Shown piece after piece: positions 45,593 through 55,040 of a stretch of DNA of 64,000 bases. The position numbers and the translations under genes are program-made. Positions within the stretch are counted from its first letter, which is position 1, and the number at the start of each line of letters is the position of its first letter. The notes under the pieces were generated by a model that was not told where the DNA came from, searched no databases, and worked only from the letters and a program-made list of their open reading frames with translations. Source of the DNA: Fundicoccus_A sp052115865 (GTDB taxonomy: Bacteria > Bacillota > Bacilli > Lactobacillales > Aerococcaceae); NCBI RefSeq assembly GCF_052115865.1, contig NZ_JBQKME010000001.1:372001-436000 (forward strand), given 5' to 3'.

Positions 45593-47861
45593 TCAAAAGA
45601 CAAATAAATATTGGCGTATGCTCATGCTGGTTGGCCTAACGAGCCAATGGATGTTTACGCCACTTTCGAATATCTTTGCGCAAGAAGAACTGGATGATGT
45701 TGAGATAGAAGAGATTATTACAGAAGAAGACATTGAAGAAAATGTCGACAGTGGACTTATCGATACCGATGAAAGTAAAATCACACAATTCAATGATCGT
45801 TTAGATGGCTTTGACTTAATGGCAGAAAATGATCAGTTTCAATTGTATGTTGAACCAACTTCTCTAGCGATTAAAGTCATTAATACGGCTGATAGTTATA
45901 CCTGGTCTTCTACGCTGGACGACATGGATAATGAGCGCTTGAATGCGACTTGGCAAGCCTTTGTTGCATCAGCGATTACGGCTGAAATTATTACTGCAGA
46001 TAATAAAACAGCCACAGAGAATATTTTATCTGAGGGAACAACGATTGATTTAGTCCAAATGGATGATGGTTTTCAAGCCGATATTGTTTTACCATCAGAA
46101 TTAGCCTTGCGCCTAGTTGTTTCTTTAACAGACCAAGGGATATCCGTAGACGTTCCAGTGGCTCATATTGTGGAAAATGAGAATGCCCGTTTAATGCAGC
46201 TAACCATTTATCCTTTCCTAGGGGCAACCAAGGAAGCCTCAGTTCCAGGCTATATTTTTGTTCCTGATGGATCAGGCGCCTTAATTAATTATCAAAATGA
46301 TAATTTAATGCGTTCGCCTTACGTATCTTCGGTTTATGGACAAGATGCTGGGATTCGGGTTAATCGCTTAAGCCCAGAAATTAAAGTTGTAGAACGTGTG
46401 CATATGCCGGTCTTTGGAGCCGTTCACGGACATGGTCAACATGCCATGTTGGGAATTATTAACGATGGTGATACTTATGCTCAAATTGAAGCGCAGGTAG
46501 CAGGTTTAGCGACCGATTTTAACTGGGTGACCAGTAATTTCATTTACCGTCACAGTTACCAGCAACCTACCAATAGTAGTGGGTCGCAAACTGTAAACTT
46601 GTTTACGAACCCTATGAATCGTTTCAATGTTAATCTGGAGTATCATTTCCTAAGTGAAGAGGATGCATCTTACGTTGGCATGGCACTTGATTATCAGCAG
46701 TATTTAGTTGAAAAAGGGGTTTTAAGTCCTCTTGAAAATCCTGCTAATATGATGCGATTGGAGTTTTTAGGAGGAGAAACCGAACAGGGCCTCATTTTTG
46801 ACTCCTACATCACGATGACAACCATTAGCCAAATGCGTGATATTTTAAATAAATATCTCGAGCAAGACATGAAGGAATTGGAAGTTGTTTACCGTGGCTG
46901 GAACATTGGCGGGATGTCGCAAAATCTTCCGAATAAATTTCCTGTAGCCAACCAAATAGGTTCTGTGGCGGAATTGGAAGAATTGCAAGCTGACTTAAGT
47001 CAACATGGAATTGACATTAGTTTCTATGCCGACTATGTGTCAGCTACCACCGTAGCTGCTGGCGTTAATGCGAACAATTATGCCCAGCAAGTGAATTCAC
47101 AAGATATTGAAATTCTCAAAGAGGAACTTCCTGTTAATTTGATGTTACCCAATGGTAGTTACGAATTGGCTATGAGAGATGTAGCCCAATACCAAGATTC
47201 ACATATTCATCATCTTGCGATTGATCGCTTAGGGCAAGAACTTTTTGCGACCTTTAATCCTGGAAATCAGTTTACACGTGAAGTCACGAAACGTTTGCAT
47301 CAAGCATTAGTTGCTGATTTAAGTTCAGCTATGGGGAACAAATTAAATTTTTATGATGCGAATGCTTATGTATGGGAATGGACTGATAGTATTTATGATA
47401 TTTCCATGAAACATTCCAATTATACTTATTTTTCAGATGTTGTTCCGTTTATGCAAATTGTCTTAAAAGGCTATGTAAACTATTATGCACCATTTGCCAA
47501 TTTCTCCGCTGATCAAACGCAAAATTTATTGCAAAATATTGAATATGGAGCTCTTCCTTCGTTTATCTTAACTCAGGAAAATCCAATTCTCTTGATTGAT
47601 ACGCCGTCTAGTGACTTATATACAACTCAAGCCGATGGCTGGCATGAAAACATCGTTCACTATTATCAACAATATTTGCCGGTATATGAAGCTACGCGTG
47701 CAGCAACCATCACTAGCCGTGAGTTGTTAGCGAATGGAGTAGTTGAAGTAGGCTATTCAAATGGCGTTAACATTGTCATTAACTATACCAATGAAGCTTT
47801 TACAAATGATTCATTTGAGGTTGCTGCTATGGATTATTTAATTTTGGAAGGAGTTGAATAA
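45585..47861 (+). CDS. Secreted DUF5696 protein, probable TIM-barrel glycosidase-like
   Basis: A 758-residue secreted protein. Signal peptide ends SNIFAQEEL, followed by an acidic stretch. Residues about 60-240 form a beta-rich domain ending in YIFVPDGSGALINYQN, the DUF5696 hallmark. A later part (about 385-640) reads VVYRGWNIGGMSQNLPNKFP, IGSVAELEELQADLSQHGIDISFYADYV and then NYAQQ, which resembles the strand-helix order of TIM-barrel hydrolases of the GH36/GH101 type. It is the only candidate extracellular hydrolase in this operon, because the GH94 and GH144 enzymes lack signal peptides. Catalysis is inference. GTG start at 45585 after GGGAGGTGAG, overlapping the preceding gene. Confidence 0.75.
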   Translation: MFNQKTNKYWRMLMLVGLTSQWMFTPLSNIFAQEELDDVEIEEIITEEDIEENVDSGLIDTDESKITQFNDRLDGFDLMAENDQFQLYVEPTSLAIKVINTADSYTWSSTLDDMDNERLNATWQAFVASAITAEIITADNKTATENILSEGTTIDLVQMDDGFQADIVLPSELALRLVVSLTDQGISVDVPVAHIVENENARLMQLTIYPFLGATKEASVPGYIFVPDGSGALINYQNDNLMRSPYVSSVYGQDAGIRVNRLSPEIKVVERVHMPVFGAVHGHGQHAMLGIINDGDTYAQIEAQVAGLATDFNWVTSNFIYRHSYQQPTNSSGSQTVNLFTNPMNRFNVNLEYHFLSEEDASYVGMALDYQQYLVEKGVLSPLENPANMMRLEFLGGETEQGLIFDSYITMTTISQMRDILNKYLEQDMKELEVVYRGWNIGGMSQNLPNKFPVANQIGSVAELEELQADLSQHGIDISFYADYVSATTVAAGVNANNYAQQVNSQDIEILKEELPVNLMLPNGSYELAMRDVAQYQDSHIHHLAIDRLGQELFATFNPGNQFTREVTKRLHQALVADLSSAMGNKLNFYDANAYVWEWTDSIYDISMKHSNYTYFSDVVPFMQIVLKGYVNYYAPFANFSADQTQNLLQNIEYGALPSFILTQENPILLIDTPSSDLYTTQADGWHENIVHYYQQYLPVYEATRAATITSRELLANGVVEVGYSNGVNIVINYTNEAFTNDSFEVAAMDYLILEGVE

Positions 47862-47862
47862 A

Positions 47863-48729
47863 GTGAAAAAGAAACTAAACTGGATCACCAATCTCAAAGG
47901 TTACTTATTTGTTTCACCTTGGATTATTGGATTTTTAATCTTGACCCTTTTTCCTTTAGGCTATTCTATCTATTTGAGTTTCCAATCCGTGCGGATTACC
48001 TCGACGGGGATTCAAACGCAGCCAGTGCAATTCCAAAATTTTCAACAAGCTCTAACGGGAGACATTGAATTTATTAACCGCATGGTTAATTTCTTACGAG
48101 AGATTTTCATTGCTGTTCCTTTAATTGTTATTCTGGCTTTGATTATCGCTGTATTACTGAATCAACCGATTCGCTTTAAAGGCTTTTTCAGAACATTGTT
48201 CTTCTTGCCAGTCATTATTTCCAGTGGGCCAGTCTTGGATAAATTGATTGGATTAGGCATTACGTCCATTCCTTTTGTCGACACAGATCCCTTATATGTC
48301 TTTTTGACAACGCAGATGGGAAGTGTGATTGGTAGTGTTATTACTTATATTGTAAATAATATCATTATTCTACTTTGGTTCTCTGGGGTTCAAATTCTGA
48401 TATTTATTTCAGCTTTACAAAAAGTGGATAAGCAAGTTTACGAAGCCGCCGCCATTGATGGGGCATCAGGTTGGGAAGCGTTTTGGAAAATCACTTTGCC
48501 AAGCCTGTATCCGATGATTTTAGTTAATATCATCTACACAACAGTGATGTATTCCGTCTCTGGCTTAAATCAAGTGATTGATCATATTCAAGCGAATATG
48601 TTCCAAATTGAGACAGGCTTTGGTTATTCCTCTGCTTTATCATGGCTGTATTTCTTAATGATTATTGTTATTTTATTAGTTTTTGTTGGTGTGCTGTGGT
48701 TCTTTAGTCGCAAGAGTAGTACGAGATAG
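47863..48729 (+). CDS. ABC transporter permease (second pair, first member)
   Basis: About 288 residues with six membrane segments. EAA loop YEAAAIDGASGWEAFWKITLPSL. The start is taken as GTG 47863, nine bases after GGAAGGAG; a TTG at 47854 sits directly on that site. Translation is coupled to the DUF5696 gene, whose stop lies at 47859-47861. Related in length and pattern to LplB/YtcP-type permeases. Confidence 0.87.
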   Translation: MKKKLNWITNLKGYLFVSPWIIGFLILTLFPLGYSIYLSFQSVRITSTGIQTQPVQFQNFQQALTGDIEFINRMVNFLREIFIAVPLIVILALIIAVLLNQPIRFKGFFRTLFFLPVIISSGPVLDKLIGLGITSIPFVDTDPLYVFLTTQMGSVIGSVITYIVNNIIILLWFSGVQILIFISALQKVDKQVYEAAAIDGASGWEAFWKITLPSLYPMILVNIIYTTVMYSVSGLNQVIDHIQANMFQIETGFGYSSALSWLYFLMIIVILLVFVGVLWFFSRKSSTR

Positions 48730-48740
48730 GAGGGGAAATA

Positions 48741-49721
48741 ATGGATTCAACGAAAAGAAGACGTGTTATGCCCCTTTCAAGTCGACCAAAGAAAAATAAA
48801 GGGCAGTCACGCATCCACAAAATGTTGTTTGGAAGTAATCAAAATGTTGGTTTCTTTCGCCGTTTCTTAACCTATACTTTGTTAATTGCGATTGGATTTT
48901 GTTTTATTTTACCGTTACTTTATATGATTTCTACCAGTTTTAAAAATATGGGAGACTTGATTAATAGTTCGGTAAATTGGATTCCAACAGAGTTTTATAC
49001 AGAAAACATTCGAAAAGCTTATGAAGTATTAGATTATGTCGCTACTTTAGGTCAAACGATCATTGTAGCTGTGTTACCGTCGATTGCCCAAACTCTAGTC
49101 GCTGCTTTAGTAGGCTATGGTTTTGGACGCTATCGTTTTCCAGGGCATAAGCTATTGTTAGGCTTGGTCTTAGCAACTTTCTTGGTACCTTCACAAGTTA
49201 CGGTTATTCCTACCTATATTTTATTTAATCGTTTAGGTATTTTGGGTAGTATTTTAGCTTATCTAATTCCAGCGGGCTTAGGCCAAGGGATTAATAGCGC
49301 GATATTTATTTTGATTTTCTATCAGAACTTTAAAAATATTCCAACATCCTTGATTGAAGCGGCACGATTGGATGGGGCGAATGAGTTTACGGTATTTACA
49401 CGAGTTGCGGTTCCAATGGCCGCGTCAGCCTTTATCATTTCGTTCTTGTTCTCGCTTGTTTGGTATTGGAATGAGACTTACTTGGCTTCGATCTATTTTG
49501 GGGATTCCTTAACGACCTTGCAGTTAGAATTGCAACGCTTTGTGTCTTCCTACAATAGCATGTTCCCAGCCGGACAAAATGTCGATGGCTTAGGTGGAAT
49601 TAACGAGGCAATTGAATTAGCAGCAACCTTACTATCAATCATTCCATTACTCATTATTTACTTTATTGCGCAAAGATGGTTTGTTGATAGTATTGATAAA
49701 TCCGGTATTACGGGTGAGTAG
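48741..49721 (+). CDS. ABC transporter permease (second pair, second member)
   Basis: A 326-residue MalG/LplC-like permease with a long basic N-terminal tail (MDSTKRRRVMPLSSRPKKNK) before the first helix. EAA loop IEAARLDGANEFTVFTRVAVPM, then SLVWYWNETYLASIYFG. ATG after GGAGGGG, 11 bases after its partner gene. The second permease pair may form a second channel or be specific to one of the two binding proteins. Confidence 0.87.
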   Translation: MDSTKRRRVMPLSSRPKKNKGQSRIHKMLFGSNQNVGFFRRFLTYTLLIAIGFCFILPLLYMISTSFKNMGDLINSSVNWIPTEFYTENIRKAYEVLDYVATLGQTIIVAVLPSIAQTLVAALVGYGFGRYRFPGHKLLLGLVLATFLVPSQVTVIPTYILFNRLGILGSILAYLIPAGLGQGINSAIFILIFYQNFKNIPTSLIEAARLDGANEFTVFTRVAVPMAASAFIISFLFSLVWYWNETYLASIYFGDSLTTLQLELQRFVSSYNSMFPAGQNVDGLGGINEAIELAATLLSIIPLLIIYFIAQRWFVDSIDKSGITGE

Positions 49722-49764
49722 TATTGTATTAAAATGTTATAAAAAGATTTTAAAGGAGATAATT

Positions 49765-50985
49765 ATGCCGAAAACTGTAGAAGAAATACTTCAATTAGAA
49801 GCTCGCGCGAGCTTTGATTATTTTTGGAAGGAAGCTAATACAGACCCAAATAGCAAAGGATATGGTCTAGTTCGAGATGGAAGTGGTAAACATAATCGTC
49901 AAATGGCGAGTATTGCAGCGGTTGGTTTTGCTTTAAGTAGTTATCCGATTGCCATTGAGCGCGGTTGGATTACGAAAGAAGAAGGGCTGCAACGTGCACA
50001 AGGTACATTAGAAACTTTCTGGAATCATGCAGAACATTATAAAGGTTTCTTTTATCACTTTTTAGATATGGAAACAGCTGAGAAGAATTTACCTTTTTAT
50101 GACTGTCCATCCATTATCGATACGGCATTGTTTTTAAATGGTGCTATCGTAGCGGCATCTTATTTTGGTGGTGAGTGTGCTACATTATTCGATCAGATTT
50201 ATGAGCGCATTGATTGGAATGTCTATTATGATGAGCCACACAACTTATACTTTATGGGTATTCAAGAAGATAAGGGTGGTTTTGGACACTGGGGGAACTA
50301 TTCGGAACAATTAATGACCTATATTTTAGGTGTTGCATCACCGACACATCCTGTACCAGTTGAAATTTATGACGGTTTTGACCGTTTAGATGCTGAATAC
50401 AGTGATTACAAATTTATCTCAGCAGTTAATAATCCTTTGTTTACTCACCAATTCTCACATGCTTGGTTTAATTTCCAAGGCATTAAAGACAAAAATGGTG
50501 TAGATTGGCATGAAAATTCCGTTAATGCGACCTTAGCTCAACGTCAATATGCAGTCGATAATCCAAATGGCTTCAAGACCTATCATGAGAATTCATGGGG
50601 CTGGACAGCTTGTGATGGGCCAAATGGTTACCGTGCTTACGGTGCGCCACCTTACGTAACCGGTCATGAGATTGAGTTCTTTAATGATGGTACGATTGCA
50701 CCATGTGCAGCATTAGGTTCATTAGTATTTACGCCTGAAGAAACAAAAAAAGCCGTTGAATACTTCTATAACGAAGTGCCAGGTTTATGGGGCGAATATG
50801 GATTCTTAGATGCCTATAATTGGGAAGAAGATGAAATTTGGATTGCAGAGCGTGATATCGGGATTGATAAAGGAATTGGCTTGTTAATGATTGAAAATTA
50901 CGAAACAGGTTTAATTTGGGATTTATACATGCAACATCCAGTTGTCCAACGCGGTGCTGAGATGCTTGGTTTTGTTAAAGATTAA
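49765..50985 (+). CDS. GH144-type (glucoamylase-like PF10091) beta-1,2-glucan hydrolase, cytoplasmic
   Basis: A 406-residue (alpha/alpha)6 protein of the glucoamylase-like family that includes GH144 endo-beta-1,2-glucanases and sophorose-releasing enzymes. Typical segments are ARASFDYFWKEANTDPNSKGYGLVRD, ASIAAVGFALSSYPI, FLDMETAEKN, FTHQFSHAWFNFQG, NSWGWTACDGPNGYRAYGAPP and WIAERDIGIDKGIGLLMIENYETGLIWD. No signal peptide, whereas many relatives are secreted, so it probably works on imported oligosaccharides alongside the GH94 enzyme. ATG 49765 is chosen for AAAGGAG seven bases upstream rather than starts inside the permease gene. Linkage specificity is family- and context-based. Confidence 0.82.
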   Translation: MPKTVEEILQLEARASFDYFWKEANTDPNSKGYGLVRDGSGKHNRQMASIAAVGFALSSYPIAIERGWITKEEGLQRAQGTLETFWNHAEHYKGFFYHFLDMETAEKNLPFYDCPSIIDTALFLNGAIVAASYFGGECATLFDQIYERIDWNVYYDEPHNLYFMGIQEDKGGFGHWGNYSEQLMTYILGVASPTHPVPVEIYDGFDRLDAEYSDYKFISAVNNPLFTHQFSHAWFNFQGIKDKNGVDWHENSVNATLAQRQYAVDNPNGFKTYHENSWGWTACDGPNGYRAYGAPPYVTGHEIEFFNDGTIAPCAALGSLVFTPEETKKAVEYFYNEVPGLWGEYGFLDAYNWEEDEIWIAERDIGIDKGIGLLMIENYETGLIWDLYMQHPVVQRGAEMLGFVKD

Positions 50986-51046
50986 GTATCTTAAAGCTTG
51001 CGTTAATGATATTATTTACTTAGGAATATAGAGGAGTGACGATTAC

Positions 51047-52015
51047 GTGGTTAATATCAAAGACATTGCTAAAGCTGCTGGCGTTTCTATTTCAACTGTG
51101 TCATACGCCCTAAATGGTGTTGATAAGGTCAATGAGAAAACACGTCAAAGAATTATAAAAATTGCAGATGAAATGAATTATATACCCAATCGTGCTGCTC
51201 GAACTTTAAAGACAAAAGCAACTGATGTCGTCGCTATTTATTTGGCCGACTTTGGGGGAAACTTCTATGGTCGTTTACTGGATGCTTTGAAGATTTCACT
51301 TGAAAAATATCACTATGAAATGATCGTTTGTACAGGAATAAAGTCACATCGCTTTATTCCTGAGCAAATGGTCGATGCAGCTGTAATATTAGACTGGAAG
51401 TTTTCAACAGAAGATATTTTGAAATACACTAAAATGGGACGCAAGTTTGTAGTACTTGATCGAGAGATTGAATCTGATCGAGTAGGGCAAGTTTTAGTGG
51501 ATAATTACAGTGGGGTAGAGCAGGTCCTAACCCGCTTGACGAATACGCCATCGGAAAAAATCTACATTATTAGCGGTCCCGATAATTCATTTGATAATTC
51601 GCAACGCTTGAATCATACGATTGAATGGCTGGACGAACATGAACACGACTATGAAATTATTCCAGGGAAATTCACGGAACTTTCCGGTTATTATGCCGGA
51701 AAAACCTTGCATGAAAAATACACTGGCGAACCTCTTAAAGTGATTTCCTTTAACGATGAGATGGCCGTTGGTGTTTACCGTTATTTATTGAATACCGATT
51801 TAAAAGTCGGTCAGGATATTCTGATCGCCGGTTTTGATAATTCGGAACTCGGACAAATCGTGACCCCACGTCTAACCAGTGTCGGTTATGAAATTGAACT
51901 CTGGAGCGACATGATCAGCGACATGCTACATGACATGCTCAAAAACAAACCTGCCAAAAAACTTTGGCTACCCGTCCACCTAACAGAAGGCGGATCTCTT
52001 GGAACCCCTAAATAA
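51047..52015 (+). CDS. LacI family transcriptional regulator
   Basis: A 322-residue repressor. The N-terminal helix-turn-helix reads NIKDIAKAAGVSISTVSYALNG, followed by the hinge helix NRAARTLKTKAT at about 50-61. The effector domain has VAIYLADFGGNFYGRLLDAL and VISFNDEMAVGVYRYLLN. GTG start after GAGGAG. It is the last gene of the beta-1,2-glucan region. The matching operators at 26800-26836 and 37005-37040 are its most likely targets, with release by an imported oligosaccharide or phosphorylated product. The effector is unknown. Confidence 0.9.
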   Translation: MVNIKDIAKAAGVSISTVSYALNGVDKVNEKTRQRIIKIADEMNYIPNRAARTLKTKATDVVAIYLADFGGNFYGRLLDALKISLEKYHYEMIVCTGIKSHRFIPEQMVDAAVILDWKFSTEDILKYTKMGRKFVVLDREIESDRVGQVLVDNYSGVEQVLTRLTNTPSEKIYIISGPDNSFDNSQRLNHTIEWLDEHEHDYEIIPGKFTELSGYYAGKTLHEKYTGEPLKVISFNDEMAVGVYRYLLNTDLKVGQDILIAGFDNSELGQIVTPRLTSVGYEIELWSDMISDMLHDMLKNKPAKKLWLPVHLTEGGSLGTPK

Positions 52016-52027
52016 ATATCTCTGCTA

Positions 52028-52078
52028 AAACTCTTTTAGAAGTGTTGCGAACCGCAGCGCTTTTGAAGAGTTTTTTTT
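52028..52078 (+). terminator. Intrinsic terminator after the LacI gene
   Basis: ACTCTTTTAGAAGTGTTGC pairs, with mismatches, with GCAGCGCTTTTGAAGAGT, followed by TTTTTTT. Confidence 0.75.
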
Positions 52079-52083
52079 GCGTT

Positions 52084-52756
52084 GCCAAACGGGTTACCCT
52101 AAATTGGATTTAGTTCCCTGCGTTTGCCAAACGGGTTACCCTAAATTTGATTTAGTTCCCTGTGTTTGCCAAGCGGGTTACAGTAAATTGTGTTGAGTTC
52201 CTTACGTTTGCCAAACGGGTTACCTTCAAATGGATTTAGTTCCCTGCGTTTGCCAAACGGGTTACCCTAAATTGTGTTGAGTTCCTTACGTTTGCCAAAC
52301 GCGTTACCCTAAATTGGATTTAGTTCCTTGCGTTTGGCAAACGGGTTACCCTAAATTGGATTTAGTTCCCTGTGTTTGCTAAACGGGTTACCTTCAAATG
52401 GATTTAGTTCCCTGCGTTTGCCAAGCGCATTACAGTAAATTGTGTTGAGTTCCTTGCGTTTGCCAAACGGGTTACCCTAAATTGGATTTAGTTCCCTGTG
52501 TTTTCCAAACGCGTTACCCTAAATTGGATTTAGTTCCCTGCGTTTGCCAAGCGCATTACAGTAAATTGTGTTGAGTTCCTTGCGTTTGCCAAACGCGTTA
52601 CCCTAAATTGGATTTAGTTCCTTGCGTTTGCCAAACGCGTTACCCTAAATTGGATTTAGTTCCCTGTGTTTGCTAAACGGGTTACCCTAAATTGGATTTA
52701 GTACCCTGCGTTTGACAAACGGGTTACCCTAAATTGGATTTAGTTCCCTGCGTTTT
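52084..52756. repeat. Tandem array, family D (about sixteen 42-base units)
   Basis: GCCAAACGGGTTACC-type starts recur every 42 bases from 52084 (52126, 52168, 52210, 52252 checked directly; the array ends in phase at 52756). Each unit has two small palindromes, CGTTTG-C-CAAACG and CTAAAT-TGG-ATTTAG. Variants such as AAGCGCATTACAG recur at intervals, which shows block duplication. This is the largest array in the window. Confidence 0.9.
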
Positions 52757-53190
52757 GTATTTATTTGTAAAAAAGTATTGCTTAATCATCGAAGCTATTT
52801 TAAGAGTATTAAAAGCTCAGAGAAGCTCGATTAATAAAAAGTAAAGTTTATCTTTAAAACTCAAATTTTTATTGCAAAGAACTAAAAACACGCAAATTTT
52901 TGCAGAAAATAAAATTATTTTATTTCGACAGTTAATGAAATCTTGATTAAATATTATTGTGAAGGTATCACAAACTTCGCTAATAAATACTTACTTACCA
53001 TCAGATTTTTTCGAAATAAAATGAATGCGCTATCACTTTCAACCAGAAAATATAATATTATTTATTTCAAAAACAATAAAAATAAAAATTAATGACTTCA
53101 TAAATATTGATTCAGTTTTGTAATAGAAAAAAACAAATAAATGAAAGCGTTTGATATGTTTATCTAATGTGTTATTATTTAGGTTCAATA
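52757..53190. other. AT-rich gap with a cre-like site
   Basis: About 430 bases without a credible gene. Only a near-cre, TGAAAGCGTTTGAT at 53142-53155, and the palindrome GTTCACGTGAAC at 53193-53204 just beyond its end were noticed. The latter overlaps the truncated start of the hydrolase remnant. Confidence 0.5.
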
Positions 53191-53206
53191 ACGTTCACGT
53201 GAACCG

Positions 53207-53947
53207 TTGCTTGTTTTAAATGGATTGATGATGACAACGAAAAGTTGGGACTTTATGGTCCCAACTTTATCTAAAAATTACCAAGTGATTCTATTAGATA
53301 TGTTGGATCAAGGACAAACACAAGCTGCAACATTCGTATATACACAAGCAGATCAAGTAGATTTAATTACAAAATTTTTAGATTTAAAATCAGTTCATGT
53401 TATGGGGATTTCTTATGGTGGGGAAGTGGCTATTCAGTTAGCTGTCAGTGCAGGTTCTTATATTAATAAGTTGTTTCTGGCCAATACATGTCCCTATACC
53501 AATGCTTGGCTAAAAGATATTGGTCATAGTTGGATTGAGGCGATGCATAGTCCACCGGCATTTTATTTAGCAACAATCCCTATTATTTATTCGCCCATGT
53601 TTTACAATGAAAATCAAGAATGGTTTAACAAGCGTAAAGAATTATTATTAACTGTATTTAGTGACGATGGATATTAACAAAGATTGAATCGTTTAATCAA
53701 TAGTGCTGAAAAATATGATAGTCGAAAAGAACTTCATAAAATTAAGCATGCAACCTATGTGCTGGGAGCCAGTCATGATGTGATTACACCGGTTGATCAA
53801 CAAAAACAGCTTATTGAAGCAATCCCTCATGCACATTTTTCGGTGATTCAATCTTGTGGTCATGCATCGATGTATGAAAAACCAGCCGAATTTTTAGCTG
53901 CTTTAATCGGTTTTTTATCCCTTCCGTCACATTTATCAATTGGATGA
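53207..53947 (+). pseudogene. Alpha/beta hydrolase, truncated at the start and split by a stop codon
   Basis: The frame encodes LLVLNGLMMTTKSWDFMVPTL (start of the fold with the NG oxyanion turn), MGISYGGEVAIQLA with the nucleophile serine in G-x-S-x-G, then stops at TAA 53675-53677. It resumes in frame with LGASHDVITPVDQ and CGHASMYEKPAEF, carrying the acid and the catalytic His. About 20-25 N-terminal residues expected before LLVLNG are missing, with a stop at 53189. Both defects point to an inactive gene. It precedes TetR, SDR and thiolase genes, so it may once have belonged to an acyl-CoA or polyester pathway. Confidence 0.82.
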
Positions 53948-54016
53948 TTAGGTTTGTTTCCATGACTCGATTTACCTATAATAGAAGAATAAAATCATTT
54001 AGGAGAATGAACTATC

Positions 54017-54610
54017 ATGGAATTAATTAATGAACCTTTGTCGGATAAGGGGAAAAAGACGGTTGATGATCTAGTAGAATCAGCACGTCAGCATTTTTAT
54101 ACAAAAGGCTACAATAAAACTAAAATTAAAGATATCACAAGTTCAGCTAATACAAGTATTGGGGCGTTTTATTTATATTTTCAAGATAAGTATTCCTTGT
54201 ATAAATACATCGTCGAACAATATGGACTTGAAATTCGTGCGAAACTTAAAGAACGTACAGGGAAAGTCAATAACCGACAAGAAGCTGAACGACAAGGTTT
54301 GGTTACATTTATTGAACTTGTTCGTGAAAATCCTGATATGTATAATATTTTATGGGAATCAATCTATATAGATAAAGAGATTTTCTTTAACTATTATCAT
54401 GACTTTGCTAAATCTTACATACGTCAAATTGAACTTGCCAGTGATAAAGGCGAAGTATCAGTTGAAAACCCTGAAGTATTAGCTTATATTTTGATTGGCG
54501 CTCATACATTTTTAGGGGTTCGCTATGGCATGATGAAAAATGATGAAGATATTGAAGTGGTAGCGGACGAATTTATGCATATTTTAGAAAATGGGATATT
54601 TACTAAGTAA
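54017..54610 (+). CDS. TetR family transcriptional regulator
   Basis: A 197-residue TetR-type regulator. The DNA-binding domain covers residues about 15-62: VESARQHFYTKGYNKTKIKDI, then TSIGAFYLYFQDKYSLYKYI. A helical ligand domain with ENPDMYNILWESIYID follows. ATG after AGGAG. It lies between the hydrolase remnant and the SDR and thiolase genes; FadR-like control of acyl-CoA genes is a guess. Its 3-prime end is 20 bases from the SDR start. Confidence 0.85.
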   Translation: MELINEPLSDKGKKTVDDLVESARQHFYTKGYNKTKIKDITSSANTSIGAFYLYFQDKYSLYKYIVEQYGLEIRAKLKERTGKVNNRQEAERQGLVTFIELVRENPDMYNILWESIYIDKEIFFNYYHDFAKSYIRQIELASDKGEVSVENPEVLAYILIGAHTFLGVRYGMMKNDEDIEVVADEFMHILENGIFTK

Positions 54611-54629
54611 AAAAGAAGGGAAGTTTAAG

Positions 54630-55040
54630 ATGGGTCGATTAAAAGATAAAATCGCTTTAGTAACGGGTGGTAGTCAAAGTTTAGGTGGAGAAATGTGTAA
54701 ACGATTCAAAGAAGAGGGCGCAACCGTTGTTTCGCTTGATTTGATAACACCTACCGGTTTTGAAGCTGATTTTTTTGAATTAAATGTGACCGATGCAGAA
54801 AAGGAATTCACGCGTAAAGGGGCTCAAATTAGAACAAACTGTATTGCGCCAGGTTACATTAATACCTCAATTCTTGATACAGTGCCAGAGAAAATCATTC
54901 AATCAATGAAAGATTCTAATCCGATGAAACGTTTAGGCGAACCGATTGAAATTGCTAATGCAGCCTTATTCTTAGCCAGTGATGAAGCTTCTTATATTAA
55001 TGGGCATGTTTTAGCAGTTAATGGAGGCATGAGAATATAA
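54630..55040 (+). pseudogene. Short-chain dehydrogenase (FabG/PhaB-like) with an internal in-frame deletion
   Basis: The open frame of 136 codons starts like a normal SDR (GRLKDKIALVTGGSQSLGGEM, the NAD-binding glycine motif) and ends like one (RTNCIAPGYINTSILDTVP, SDEASYINGHVLAVNGGM). Between ELNVTDAEKEF and the second part about 100-110 residues are missing, including NNAG, the catalytic Ser and YxxxK. The normal length is about 245. It cannot be an active reductase. ATG 54630 follows AGAAGGGAAG. The thiolase ATG overlaps its stop (TAATG). Confidence 0.82.

Noticed and set aside
52084..52756. CRISPR array in the longest repeat block
   Set aside because: Linkers between the palindromes are themselves repeated, so there are no spacers of foreign type.
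53193..53204. GTTCACGTGAAC as a regulator operator
   Set aside because: It lies inside the truncated coding remnant of the hydrolase and has no second copy near a promoter in the window.
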